Shown: positions 53,496 to 62,321 of the stretch, piece after piece | How the letters are laid out: every line of letters starts with the position of its first letter | Position numbering within the stretch: the stretch's first letter is position 1 | Assembly: GCF_003574315.2 (NCBI RefSeq) | Contig: NZ_AP025739.1 | Coordinates: forward strand, 3,534,001-3,598,000 | Source: Capsulimonas corticalis | Lineage (GTDB): Bacteria > Armatimonadota > Armatimonadia > Armatimonadales > Capsulimonadaceae | Direction: 5' to 3' | Length of the DNA: 64,000 nucleotides | Program-made: the position numbers and the translations under genes | Notes under the pieces: model-generated | Database searches by the model: none | What the model was told of the DNA's origin: nothing | The model's input: only the letters and a program-made list of their open reading frames with translations

Positions 53496-54398
53496 TTAGC
53501 GGGCAGGGTGCGCGGGGACGCCGGTGTTGGTCAAAGTTACCGGGGCGATGGTCCCGTCGGCGCGGAATTCCAGTTTGTCCAGGCAGACCACGCGGTGGTT
53601 GCCATCGGTTTCCGTGAGCGGGCGGCGGTGGTAGCAGATGACCCAGTCGTCCTCCGCACCGGGCAGCAGAAGCACCGAGTGGTGGCCGGCGCCGCTGGCG
53701 ATCTCGGGGTTATTCTCCAGGATCTTGCCGCCGTATTCGAACGGGCCAAATGGGTTGTCTGAGACGCCATAGGCCGCCATATAGGTATGGTCGGTCCAGC
53801 CGCCTTCACTCCACATCAAATAGTAAAGCCCCCGGCGCTTGACCATGAACGGCCCTTCGACATAGCCGGGAGAGGGCGTGATGTCCTGGAAGTCTTGATT
53901 GAAGGCGCACATCGTGGGGGTGAGACGGGCGACGACGCATTTCTTATGCCCGCCGAAGTAGAGATAGGATTGGCCGTCGTCATCATTGAAGCAATGCGCG
54001 TCGATCGGCTGCGCGCCGTGCGGGTAGTGTCCGACGATCGGCCGGCCGATGGCGTCGTGGAACGGCCCCGCCGGCGAATCGGACACGGCGACGCCCAGCC
54101 CCGCGCCGTCGCCCGCCGAAAAGTAAAAGTAATACTTGCCGTTCTTTTCGGCGCACGACGGCGCCCAGGCGGCGAAGTTCGTGGACCAGGGAACATCCTT
54201 GAAGTCCAGGATCACCCCTTCATTGCGCCAATCCGTCAGATCGTCCGAAGACCAGCATTCATAGGATGTCTGTTTCGAGTAAATATCGGAGGTGGTTGGA
54301 TAGAGGTAGTACCGACCGCCGAAGCAGTGGATTTCGGGGTCGGCGTACCATCCGGGAAAGAGAGGGTTGCCGCTGGTGCGCGTCTCGATAACCGTCAT
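53496..54398 (-). CDS. GH43-family glycoside hydrolase (cytosolic)
   Basis: A 300-residue five-bladed propeller enzyme. The start at 54398 is chosen over 54401 because AGGAG lies six bases before it. Family features are the Asp base in PGWYADPEIHCFGGRYYLYP, the central Asp in PIDAHCFNDDDGQSYLYFGG and the Glu in YVEGPFMVKRRGLYYLMWSEGG. GH43 enzymes release arabinose or xylose; the substrate is not set. Unlike the other hydrolases it lacks a signal peptide and should act on imported oligosaccharides. It is divergent from the FN3-PA14 gene at 54609. Confidence 0.88.
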   Translation of the reverse strand: MTVIETRTSGNPLFPGWYADPEIHCFGGRYYLYPTTSDIYSKQTSYECWSSDDLTDWRNEGVILDFKDVPWSTNFAAWAPSCAEKNGKYYFYFSAGDGAGLGVAVSDSPAGPFHDAIGRPIVGHYPHGAQPIDAHCFNDDDGQSYLYFGGHKKCVVARLTPTMCAFNQDFQDITPSPGYVEGPFMVKRRGLYYLMWSEGGWTDHTYMAAYGVSDNPFGPFEYGGKILENNPEIASGAGHHSVLLLPGAEDDWVICYHRRPLTETDGNHRVVCLDKLEFRADGTIAPVTLTNTGVPAHPAR

Positions 54399-54608
54399 CA
54401 TGTTCTCCTGCAAGTGCAAACAAGTTTCCGAATAGTTTACAACATCTGACGGAAAATTGGGCGATCCATTCGGCCCGTATTTTTGCGGATTTCTGGCGCG
54501 GCGGCCAAAAATGTGATATAACAGTAAGCAAGCGCTGATTTATGTATAGGGTATTTTGTAGTTCTGAATGCGATATTTGTCATATAAAAATAACGGAGGT
54601 GCTGAGTG

Positions 54609-55559
54609 ATGGTCGTTCGTCTTTCCTCGCGCATGCCGGCATGCGCCGCCGCCGGATTATGGATGCTGGGCCTGCCTCTGTGCGCGCAGGCGGTGGATTC
54701 TCCCAACGCGGCCGCCGGCGCTGTTCCCGCGCCCGCCGCGTCGACCGGACCGACGGCTCCGGCCAATGTCACCGCCAAGCCCATCAGCGCCACCCGGCTG
54801 GATGTGGCCTGGGCAGACAAGTCCGATAACGAAGATAATTTTGAAGTCGAGATTTCATCCGACGGGACGAACTACACGAGCGCCGGCCGGACCGCCGACA
54901 ACACGACGGATTTCGCCTGCACGGGCCTCAAAGCCGATACAGTCTATCATGTCCGCGTGAGGGCGACGAATTCGCTGGGGCAATCGGCGTACGCCGTTTC
55001 GCCGGAAGTCTCGACGTATAGTTTGGGCACCGGATTGATGGGCCATTACTTCCATCGCCCTGGCAATGGCAAGCCCCCCAAGGCGATGTTCAACCGAGTC
55101 GATCCGTACATTAGCTTTGAATGGACGAACGGTCTTCAAAGCGACGAGTCGGGCGCCGAGTACAATTTTATGATCGTCTGGACCGGACAGATCACGCCGG
55201 TGTATTCGGAGACTTACACGTTCTACACGGAATCCGATGACGGCTCGCGTCTCTGGGTGGATGGAAAACAACTGGTTGACGACTGGGTGGATCAGTCGGC
55301 GACGGAGAAGAGCGGGACGATCGATCTGAAGGCCGGCCAGAAGTACGACATCAAGGTCGCGTACTACGCCAACGGCGTCGGCTCCTCCTCCATGAAGCTG
55401 AGCTGGTCGAGCGCGAGCCAGGCGAAAGAGATCGTTCTCCCGTGCCAGTTCGATCCCAAGACCGCCAAGGAGACGGAAGCCGCCGCATCGAAGATCCAGG
55501 CGCAAAAGGGCCTGGCGCTGCTCAAGCCTGCGGCGAAGAAGAAGGCTGCGGCGCAATAA
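54609..55559 (+). CDS. Secreted fibronectin type III plus PA14 domain protein
   Basis: A 316-residue protein. A GTG codon precedes the ATG at 54609; GGAGG at 54595-54599 favours the ATG. A signal peptide ends CAQA. Residues about 50-135 form an FN3 domain (APANVTAKPISATRLDVAW). Residues about 140-280 form a PA14 domain (GLMGHYFHRPG; TYTFYTESDDGSRLWVDGKQLVDDW). These bind glycans or other surface polymers. The C-terminus is a Lys/Ala-rich helix (KKKAAAQ), without an anchor. It is divergent from GH43 and may be its extracellular partner. Confidence 0.8.
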   Translation: MVVRLSSRMPACAAAGLWMLGLPLCAQAVDSPNAAAGAVPAPAASTGPTAPANVTAKPISATRLDVAWADKSDNEDNFEVEISSDGTNYTSAGRTADNTTDFACTGLKADTVYHVRVRATNSLGQSAYAVSPEVSTYSLGTGLMGHYFHRPGNGKPPKAMFNRVDPYISFEWTNGLQSDESGAEYNFMIVWTGQITPVYSETYTFYTESDDGSRLWVDGKQLVDDWVDQSATEKSGTIDLKAGQKYDIKVAYYANGVGSSSMKLSWSSASQAKEIVLPCQFDPKTAKETEAAASKIQAQKGLALLKPAAKKKAAAQ

Positions 55560-55698
55560 GTCGCGGCCCTCCCCCTCGGCTCACTGGGGTAGGTTCCTGT
55601 TCGGCCGTTTTCACCGGTCGGCATGCCGGCGAGACGAATATCCAGAAAATCTACCTCAATGAGCCTCTGTGGGGGCCAGGGGCGCCGTGCCTTACCTA

Positions 55699-56691
55699 TT
55701 ATTGCGCGGCTGGAGCCGGCGCGGCGGGCGCGTCGCTATCTACGCGTGTGGTTGTGGTCGTCATGTCCATATGGACTTTGGCGGCGCCGGCTGTGGCGGC
55801 GGGCTTTTTTTGTTTGGCGACGGTTTTGGCGCTTGGTTTGGCGGCCGCCGGCGCCGGGGCGTTCACCGTGGCGTCGAAGTGGCCGGTGGAGGTCTGCGAT
55901 TTGATCGAGCCGGCGTCCACATCGAACAGCAGGACGCCGTTCATATGGATCGCACCGCCGAGCTTGAAGCCCGCGGGCAGAGCGGTGGCGGCGCTGGAGC
56001 TGATGACGCCCGTGACGCTTTGTGCGATCTGCGCGATTACGGCCCCGTCGGACGGCGTCAGCGACGAAAGCTTGAAATTGGATGTGACCTTCGCGCCGAC
56101 GGCGCTGACGTCGATCAGGCTTTTCCAGGTGTCGCCTGGCTTCACGGAGTCGGTGGGGAATACGCCGTTCTGCTGGTAGACGCCGACTTTGCTCATGTCA
56201 AAGCCCGGAGTTTTCGTGGGGGCGTCGATCTTGACCGAAAGAACTTTTCCCGTCGAAGACAGCACCAGGGTCGTCACATTCGCCAACTGCGCCTTCATCG
56301 CCTCGCTCGTGGGAACGGACTGACCGTTCAGCGTCATGGCGATCGATTCGATCTTCACCGCCAGCGTCGTGGCGTCCTTCGCCGCATCCACGCTCTGCAC
56401 GGTCTGACTGGAGACGGTTTCAATGTGCTGCTTGATTGGGATCCCCGGGCTTTGCGGCGACGTGGTGATCTTCATATCGAGATCGGCCACGGTGCTGTAT
56501 CGGAGCACCTGCCCGGGAGCGAACTTGTAGCGTAGGAGCGCCTTGTCGGTAGCGGGAGGCGTGACCGGGCGGGCGAGAGTCGGCGCGGCGGGCGGCGCGG
56601 GCGGCTGATCGTTATCTTGTGCGCGCAGGGGGGCGCTGGCGGCGGACGCCAGCAGCGCGGCGGCCAGGATCGGTGTGTAACGGCTATTCAT
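55699..56691 (-). CDS. Secreted protein of unknown function, DUF6263-like
   Basis: A 330-residue protein; the ATG at 56691 follows AAGGAAACGCC and the signal peptide ends APLRAQ. After a Pro-rich linker comes a beta-rich domain (LLRYKFAPGQVLRYSTVADL; SVKPGDTWKSLIDVSAVGAK) like the bacterial DUF6263-type periplasmic proteins. The last 60 residues are a Pro/Ala/Lys/Thr-rich low-complexity tail. No enzyme motif is present. It lies convergent with the FN3-PA14 gene and divergent from YpdA-like. Confidence 0.65.
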   Translation of the reverse strand: MNSRYTPILAAALLASAASAPLRAQDNDQPPAPPAAPTLARPVTPPATDKALLRYKFAPGQVLRYSTVADLDMKITTSPQSPGIPIKQHIETVSSQTVQSVDAAKDATTLAVKIESIAMTLNGQSVPTSEAMKAQLANVTTLVLSSTGKVLSVKIDAPTKTPGFDMSKVGVYQQNGVFPTDSVKPGDTWKSLIDVSAVGAKVTSNFKLSSLTPSDGAVIAQIAQSVTGVISSSAATALPAGFKLGGAIHMNGVLLFDVDAGSIKSQTSTGHFDATVNAPAPAAAKPSAKTVAKQKKPAATAGAAKVHMDMTTTTTRVDSDAPAAPAPAAQ

Positions 56692-56760
56692 CGGCGTTTC
56701 CTTATCGAACGTTGAGATATCAAACTGGCGCGGCGCCGATTGCACGGACGCCTCTTCTCA

Positions 56761-56827
56761 TAGAATACCCGAGTCTCCCCCGGCGCGGTTCCTTCATTCT
56801 GAGGGCCGACTGGGTAGAATACCCATA
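56761..56827 (+). promoter_or_regulatory. Leaderless promoter of the YpdA-like gene with a repeated TAGAATACCC
   Basis: TAGAATACCC occurs at 56761-56770 and again at 56815-56824. The second TAGAAT (56815-56820) lies six bases before the ATG, so transcription should begin on the ATG at 56827. There is no Shine-Dalgarno. The first copy may be a second -10 or a regulatory repeat. Confidence 0.5.
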
Positions 56828-57837
56828 TGCCTGACCTCTTGGACCTTTTCATTGTGGGCGCCGGCCCCGCCGGGCTCGCAGCCGCCTGCGCGGCGCAGGA
56901 CGCCGGCCTGACTTATCTCGTGGTGGAGCGGCAAGGCGTCGTACAGTCGCTCGTGGACCATCCGCAGCAGATCCAATACTTTTCTCCCTCCGATGAGATG
57001 GCGATCGGCGGCGTTCCGTTCTTCGCGCCCGGCGGTCATAAGCCGACGCGGGAACAGGCGCTGGCGTACTACCGCGCCGTGGCCGCCACGCGCAAGCTGA
57101 ACCTCGCGACCTGGGAAGAAGTCATCGCGGCCGAGCGGGTGGGGGAACCGGCGGCGAACGAAGGCTTTTTGATCAAAACACAGCGCCGGATCGCCGGCGA
57201 GGGCGAAACGCGCGTCTGGCGCGCCCGCACGCTCCTGGTCTGCGCCGGCACGTTTCCCAACCCCCGACCGCTGCGGGTTCCCGGCGCTCACTTGCCCAAG
57301 GTGCTCGCGCGCCTGGCCGATCCCACGCCTTATTTCGGACGGGATGTCCTCGTGGTCGGCGGCGGCAACTCGGCGGCCACCGCCGGCATGACCCTCGCGG
57401 AAGCCGGAGCCCGCGTCACCGTCGCCATGCGACGCGCGCCGGTCGATTTCCAAAATCATCTGCGCCCCTTTATCGTCCGCGATCTGAACATCATGGCCGA
57501 GGAGAAGCGACTGACGCTGCTCACCAATGTCTGTGTCGCAGGCGTCGGCTCCAAATCGGTCCATCTCGTCCCGGTTACCGGCTCCGAACCCGCCTTTGAA
57601 CTCCCCAACGACTTCGTCTTCGCCATGCTCGGCCATACGGCGGACATGACGCTCTTTCACCGTCTTGGCCTGCCGCTCGCGGATGACGGCCTGCCGATTT
57701 ACGACGACGAAACCGCGGAAACGCCCACGCCGGGAATCTATGTCGCCGGCTCTCTGTCGCGCGCCAACATCATTTTGGAATCGCGCCGCCGCGCGGTAGA
57801 GATTGTCGAGCGGCTCGTGAAACTGCGCGGCGCATAA
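56827..57837 (+). CDS. ypdA: YpdA-like FAD/NAD(P) pyridine nucleotide oxidoreductase
   Basis: A 336-residue flavoprotein. The N-terminal FAD motif IVGAGPAGLAAACAAQDAGL is intact, the NADPH motif VVGGGNSAATAGMTLAEAG lies near residue 180, and the C-terminal FAD motif TPTPGIYVAGSLS lies near 305. The second-site segment SPSDEMAIGGVPF and overall length match YpdA, which in Firmicutes reduces bacillithiol disulfide; like YpdA it lacks the CxxC of thioredoxin reductase. The substrate here, bacillithiol or another thiol, is inference. The start coincides with the predicted transcription start. DUF817 follows after 71 bases. Confidence 0.8.
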   Translation: MPDLLDLFIVGAGPAGLAAACAAQDAGLTYLVVERQGVVQSLVDHPQQIQYFSPSDEMAIGGVPFFAPGGHKPTREQALAYYRAVAATRKLNLATWEEVIAAERVGEPAANEGFLIKTQRRIAGEGETRVWRARTLLVCAGTFPNPRPLRVPGAHLPKVLARLADPTPYFGRDVLVVGGGNSAATAGMTLAEAGARVTVAMRRAPVDFQNHLRPFIVRDLNIMAEEKRLTLLTNVCVAGVGSKSVHLVPVTGSEPAFELPNDFVFAMLGHTADMTLFHRLGLPLADDGLPIYDDETAETPTPGIYVAGSLSRANIILESRRRAVEIVERLVKLRGA

Positions 57838-57861
57838 GCAAAATCAGCGTCTTTGAATAAT

Positions 57862-57878
57862 ACTTTGTATTTCAAAGT
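57862..57878 (+). promoter_or_regulatory. Operator-like palindrome before the DUF817 gene
   Basis: ACTTTGtatttCAAAGT at 57862-57878 is a perfect 6+6 palindrome. It is 31 bases upstream of the ATG, in an AT-rich stretch, with a TAATAT -10-like box near 57888. Confidence 0.5.
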
Positions 57879-57908
57879 TATTTGTGGTAATATTTCCATG
57901 GAGGCGAT

Positions 57909-58775
57909 ATGAACCCACTCACCCGACGTCTGGCGCGCTGGATCCCTTGGAAACCGAGATGGATGGCCGAGTTTGCTCGGCAGGAGCTGCTCGCCAGTGT
58001 CTTTCCGATTACCCTCTTTGCTTGTTTGGGCATAACGTCGTTCTTTCATGTCCTGGGGCTGGCGCGGTATGACGCCCTGCTGCTGCTTTGCATCGCGGCG
58101 CAGTACGTGATGTGGCGGATCGGGTGGGAGAGTACGGATGAGGTCAAGGTAATCGGCGTGTTCCATGTGCTGGGATTGACACTGGAAATCTTCAAGATCC
58201 ATCACGGCTGCTGGAGCTATCCCGCCGAGGGATGGACGAAGATCGCGGGCGTGCCGCTTTACAGTGGCTTCATGTACGCCAGTGTCGCCAGTTATTTCTG
58301 CCAGGCGTGGCGGCGGCTGGAGATTCGACTGATCGCGTATCCCTCGCTGCGTGTTTCCGCGCCTCTGGCGGCGGCCATCTATCTGAACTTCTTCCTCGAA
58401 CACTATTTGCCGGACGCCCGCCGGCTGCTGATTCCTCTGGTCTTTCTGGTCTTCGCGCGGACAAAGGCGCGTTATCGTATCGCCGGCGCTTTGTATCAAA
58501 TGCCGGTTCCTCTCGGGCTGATGGCGGTCGGCTTCTTCGTCTGGATCGCGGAGAACATTGGGACGCTTCTGGGCGCCTGGCGCTATCCCAATCAGATCCA
58601 TTCCTGGGGACTGGTCGATCCGGCGAAAGCGACCTCATGGTTTTTGCTGGTCGTCGTCACATTTTTGATCGTCGCGCAGCTCAAGCATGTCAAGGAAGAT
58701 CGGGAAAGACGGCTCAGACGACGTGAAGGAGAGCGAATGCGCCGCGCGCGCCGGCAAATTGTGAGACAGACGTGA
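57909..58775 (+). CDS. DUF817 family membrane protein
   Basis: A 288-residue protein with about eight membrane helices. Family marks are RIGWESTDEVKVIGVFHVLG, EIFKIHHGCWSYP, and IAENIGTLLGAWRYPNQIHSW. Function is unknown; members are thought to be membrane carotenoid- or lipid-related by neighbourhood in some genomes, but no such gene is here. GGAGGCGAT precedes the ATG. The tail is strongly basic (RRLRRREGERMRRARRQ). It is alone, ahead of the HAD unit. Confidence 0.88.
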   Translation: MNPLTRRLARWIPWKPRWMAEFARQELLASVFPITLFACLGITSFFHVLGLARYDALLLLCIAAQYVMWRIGWESTDEVKVIGVFHVLGLTLEIFKIHHGCWSYPAEGWTKIAGVPLYSGFMYASVASYFCQAWRRLEIRLIAYPSLRVSAPLAAAIYLNFFLEHYLPDARRLLIPLVFLVFARTKARYRIAGALYQMPVPLGLMAVGFFVWIAENIGTLLGAWRYPNQIHSWGLVDPAKATSWFLLVVVTFLIVAQLKHVKEDRERRLRRREGERMRRARRQIVRQT

Positions 58776-58872
58776 GACAGACATTCGTGTGTTTTCGCAT
58801 TACAGCTTTTCGTAAGTAATAAGTGTTCATGAGAAATAGCAGCCACAGTTTGCTGATCCGTGCGTATTCGCC

Positions 58873-58996
58873 CGGGGCGTCACATTTGCGTTTGGATTGA
58901 CAAACGCCCCGAGCCGTGATATAATGTCTTCATACTTTTCGAGCGCATCGCTCAGAGTAATCGCAGCGAGAGCCGGTCGGCTCCCGCTTTTTTTGT
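58873..58996 (+). promoter_or_regulatory. Consensus promoter inside nested inverted repeats, with attenuator-like leader
   Basis: TTGACA (58897-58902), a 17-base spacer and TATAAT (58920-58925) form a full consensus promoter; start near 58932. The -35 lies within two nested repeats: GCGTTTG/CAAACGC (58888-58894 and 58901-58907) and CGGGGCGT/ACGCCCCG (58873-58880 and 58904-58911). In the leader, GAGCC (58970-58974) pairs with GGCTC (58979-58983), followed by seven T at 58988-58994: an attenuator or terminator before the HAD start codon. Confidence 0.7.
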
Positions 58997-59019
58997 GTCT
59001 GGACATACTGGCGATTTTT

Positions 59020-59697
59020 ATGTACCGTACGCTTCTCGTCGATTTCGACGGCACCCTTACCCCCTCCCTCACCCTCTGGCTTCAGGCATTTCAATACGCG
59101 CTGGACAAGCTGGGCCGGACTGTTCCCGAAGACACGATCATCAAGAGATTTTATTATCGACCGTATGAAGAGACGGCGGCGGAGTTCGATTTGGGATCGG
59201 GCAAAGTCTTTGAAGGTCACGTGATGGACGGTTTGACGATCACGCTGGCGAAGGCGGAGCTGTTCCCCGGAGCGCTGGACATGCTGGAAGCGGCGCGTGA
59301 ATTGAGGATGGCCGTGGCGCTGGTGACCTCCTCGCCGCGCCCGCAGGTGATGTCGGGGCTGCGCAATATGGGGATTGAGGACGCCTTTGATGTGATTGTG
59401 TCCGGCGATGACGTCCGGCACTTCAAGCCGCATCCCGAGCCCGTCTTCAAGGCGCTGCATCTGCTGGAGCGCGGCCCGGATGAATGCCTGTTTGTCGGCG
59501 ATTATACGACGGACGTTCTGGCCGGACATGCCGCAGGGGTGCACACCGCGCTGCATTTGCCCGCCGAACACGAGCCGTTTTATGACTTCGAAATGCTGCG
59601 CGCGACCCGCCCGACATTCACATTCACGCATTACGCGGAACTCATCGCCTTTATGCGCCGTACAAATATGCTGGAACCGACTTTGATTGGAGCTTAA
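59020..59697 (+). CDS. HAD-family phosphatase (phosphoglycolate phosphatase-like)
   Basis: A 225-residue protein, chosen to start at 59020 (MYRTLLVDFDGTL). The HAD motifs are complete: DFDGT nucleophile and acid Asp, motif II VTSS near residue 107, motif III Lys in HFKPHPEP, and motif IV VGDYTTDV. A cap of the C1 type (residues about 20-85) resembles phosphoglycolate or beta-phosphoglucomutase-type enzymes; the substrate is open. There is no strong ribosome site, and the leader has an attenuator-like hairpin. The GH5-like gene follows after 4 bases, so the two are coupled. Confidence 0.88.
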   Translation: MYRTLLVDFDGTLTPSLTLWLQAFQYALDKLGRTVPEDTIIKRFYYRPYEETAAEFDLGSGKVFEGHVMDGLTITLAKAELFPGALDMLEAARELRMAVALVTSSPRPQVMSGLRNMGIEDAFDVIVSGDDVRHFKPHPEPVFKALHLLERGPDECLFVGDYTTDVLAGHAAGVHTALHLPAEHEPFYDFEMLRATRPTFTFTHYAELIAFMRRTNMLEPTLIGA

Positions 59698-59701
59698 GCA
59701 T

Positions 59702-61516
59702 ATGAACCCGCGCCCACTCTGCGTCCTCGCTCTCGCCGCCGCCGCGCCCCTGGCGCTGACCGCGCCGGCGCGGGCGGCGACAACGCTGGTCAGCCCTTCG
59801 CTGCAAGCGTCCGTGGATCTGAGCGAAGTCACGTTCACCTATAAGCTCGCCACGGCGGCGGGGAGCGACGGCGGCAATGTTAATATCCAGATCTTCCTGC
59901 AAAATCTCGATACAGGCAAATATGTTACGCTTTCGCCCCGCGAAGTGAACGGAACGCCGATCAAGATCCCGCTCTTGCCGGATGGCTCCGACAACACGGG
60001 GACGTTCCAGGTAACCGCGCCGATCGGCCGCTACGGCGGCGGCAAAGTGGTTCTCTTTGCGGAGGGCAGCAGCTTTACGAAGCCCGTCGCCACATTTACC
60101 GTTCCCCCCATGAACTTCACCGTCAAGACGGACGCTGTGAGGGTCACGGCGCCGACTTTGACGGTCGATATGCAGGCGGTCCAGGCCCCAGCCACGGACG
60201 GCAAACTCCACGTCCCTTACACCGTCAAGTATCCGGCGAACTTCACCAATACCAAGAACGTATTTTGGGTGATGATCAAGGGCAAGGGCGTGTTCAAACA
60301 GCAGTACGCCAAAATGACTCAGGCGGTGCATAAGACCGAAAAAGGCGATGAGTTTGAGCAGATCAACGGAGAGTTCATCGTCGATATGCCCGCGCAGCCC
60401 GGTGTTTACAACGCCAATCTGGGACTCTTCGACGCCAATTGGAAGATGTACCAGTGGGTTTACCCGGGGGTCGATTTCGATCAGGGCGATTGGGTCGTTC
60501 GCGCGGACCCGTCGCACTATCCAAACATTACGCATGCGCTCACACCCGGGAAGGCCCCGTTTTTCCTGGGAGGCAATTATGGAAACGCAATCGCCACGAT
60601 TGGCTCGGCGGCGAATGATACTCCCACGTTTTTCAAGCTGCTGCGCGCCGAGGCTGGACTGACGGTATTGCGGACAAACTTTGACCCGGAGCGCTATGAA
60701 GCCGAAACCCTGTACCGCAAGAAGGTCTCGCAAATCGTGGAGAACATGCTGAGCGCCGGCGTCGTTCCGTGCTTGTCGCCCCAGGATATGCCCCCAGGGG
60801 CGTCGCTGGAGGAGCGGGCGGCAAAGCTGGAGGTCGTGGATAAGCGGATGGCGACGGACTTCGCCGGCAAGCCCGTCATCTTCGATGTCCTGAATGAGCC
60901 GCACGAATACACGACCTGGGCGCAGTGGAAGCCGGTCGCTGTCAGCCTCGCGCGCGCCGTCAAGGCGGCGAACCCCAAAGCCTTTGTCGTGGTGGAGTCC
61001 GAAGGGTTTGCGGAGGACATGTCGGCCGCTTCGGAATCGCCGATCGGCGAGGGACTGGTGGATCTTTACGGCTGGCACTCGTATCATGCGAGTCTCGCGG
61101 AGCTCCCTAAGAAAGCCGGACATGGTATTCCGGTCTGGCTGGAGGAGTATCACAACACCGGCGCCGCCTTCCACGCCGAGCTTCCCAAGATCCCCAATCT
61201 CAAAGGGCTGGCCGCCTGGGCGTGGACGACGCCTGGGCAGGACGGACTGCCGCTCGTGAAATCCGTCAACGGCGCGGAGCTCACGCTGTCCGCCAGCGGC
61301 GAGAAGATCGCGGCGTATTATCGGCATTGGCGCGACGGCGAAACAGTAAGCGCCGACGCGGACGTCGCCGATGCGTCTCCAGTCACGCCGGCGCCGCCCG
61401 CCGGCGGGTACAGCGGCGGAATCCCTCCGCCGCAATCGGGTCTCACCGTGGAGCAAGTCCGAGAGATCGCGCGTCAGGTCTTTGTCGAGATGTCGAAGAA
61501 ACAGGGAAAGAAGTAG
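59702..61516 (+). CDS. Secreted GH5/clan-A-like hydrolase
   Basis: A 604-residue protein from the ATG at 59702; GGAG lies nine bases upstream inside the HAD gene. The signal peptide ends APARAA. Residues about 30-260 are beta-rich (immunoglobulin-like). From about 280 to 550 a barrel carries DVLNEPHEYTTW, with the acid/base Glu in NEP, and VWLEEYHNTG as candidate nucleophile. These are clan A features shared by endoglucanases and mannanases. The C-terminus is a Pro/Gly-rich linker and a short helix (TVEQVREIARQVFVEM). It is coupled to the HAD gene and precedes an SGNH esterase. Confidence 0.7.
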   Translation: MNPRPLCVLALAAAAPLALTAPARAATTLVSPSLQASVDLSEVTFTYKLATAAGSDGGNVNIQIFLQNLDTGKYVTLSPREVNGTPIKIPLLPDGSDNTGTFQVTAPIGRYGGGKVVLFAEGSSFTKPVATFTVPPMNFTVKTDAVRVTAPTLTVDMQAVQAPATDGKLHVPYTVKYPANFTNTKNVFWVMIKGKGVFKQQYAKMTQAVHKTEKGDEFEQINGEFIVDMPAQPGVYNANLGLFDANWKMYQWVYPGVDFDQGDWVVRADPSHYPNITHALTPGKAPFFLGGNYGNAIATIGSAANDTPTFFKLLRAEAGLTVLRTNFDPERYEAETLYRKKVSQIVENMLSAGVVPCLSPQDMPPGASLEERAAKLEVVDKRMATDFAGKPVIFDVLNEPHEYTTWAQWKPVAVSLARAVKAANPKAFVVVESEGFAEDMSAASESPIGEGLVDLYGWHSYHASLAELPKKAGHGIPVWLEEYHNTGAAFHAELPKIPNLKGLAAWAWTTPGQDGLPLVKSVNGAELTLSASGEKIAAYYRHWRDGETVSADADVADASPVTPAPPAGGYSGGIPPPQSGLTVEQVREIARQVFVEMSKKQGKK

Positions 61517-61525
61517 GGGTTGCGA

Positions 61526-62296
61526 TTGACGCGGCGCGCAAAGATCATCCTTGCGGGATGTTTGTTGGTCTTGACGCCGCTTCTGGTCTTAGGGGGCGAA
61601 GCCTGGATGGCGACGCTCGGACCGCGCCTTCACTACATCGATCCCGTGTATGCCCCGATGCATTTTGGCGCGTCGGGACCGCCGTTGACTTATCTCGTGC
61701 TCGGCGACAGCACCGCCGCCGGCCAGGGCGGCGACTATCGCATTGGGATCGCCCAATCGACCGCGCGCCATCTCGCCGAAACGTATCGAGTGACTCTGAT
61801 CAACCAGGCCGTCTCCGGCGCGACCGCCGCCGATGTCGTCCGCGATCAGCTCCCGCGGATCCGCGCCCTCAAGCCCGATCTCGTCTTGATCTCACTCGGC
61901 GCCAACGATGTCACCCACTTCACCACCGCCGAATCCCTGCGCGCCAGCCTTGAAACGATCGTCACGCAAATCCTCGCCGACCGTCCCGGCGCGCGAATTG
62001 TCCTGACCGCCTCGCCGCAAATGGGCAGCGTTCCACGCTTCGCCCAGCCGCTGCGCTGGTTCGCCGGTACGCAAACCACCCGCATCAACTCCGTCTTCGT
62101 CGCCGTTATCCGCGAGCGCCGCCTGACGCTCGCCCCGCTCGCCGCGAAAACCGGCCCCATCTTCGCCCGCGACCCTTCGCTCTTCGCCGCCGACCAATTC
62201 CACCCCAATGACCGAGGCTACGCCGTCTGGATCCTCGTTTTGAATGAGGCGCTGGACCGAGCGATGGGAAATCCCTATTCCCGCAACTCGCTTTAG
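61526..62296 (+). CDS. SGNH/GDSL hydrolase, membrane-anchored or secreted
   Basis: A 256-residue protein starting at a TTG. AGGGG just after the previous stop favours TTG at 61526 over TTG at 61520. The N-terminus (RAKIILAGCLLVLTPLLVLGG) is a signal peptide or anchor. SGNH blocks are VLGDSTAAGQGG (nucleophile Ser), SLGANDVTH and DQFHPNDRGYAVW. Such enzymes are esterases or deacetylases. It follows the GH5-like gene after nine bases, so the pair probably acts on the same acetylated polysaccharide. Confidence 0.85.
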   Translation: MTRRAKIILAGCLLVLTPLLVLGGEAWMATLGPRLHYIDPVYAPMHFGASGPPLTYLVLGDSTAAGQGGDYRIGIAQSTARHLAETYRVTLINQAVSGATAADVVRDQLPRIRALKPDLVLISLGANDVTHFTTAESLRASLETIVTQILADRPGARIVLTASPQMGSVPRFAQPLRWFAGTQTTRINSVFVAVIRERRLTLAPLAAKTGPIFARDPSLFAADQFHPNDRGYAVWILVLNEALDRAMGNPYSRNSL

Positions 62297-62321
62297 CGCG
62301 CGCCGCCCAGAGGGCGCCCGC

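Noticed and set aside
59651-61456. Minus-strand open frame (601 residues) opposite the GH5-like gene
   Set aside because: The plus strand has a signal peptide and clan A motifs; the antisense translation is Arg/Gly/Val-rich without domains.
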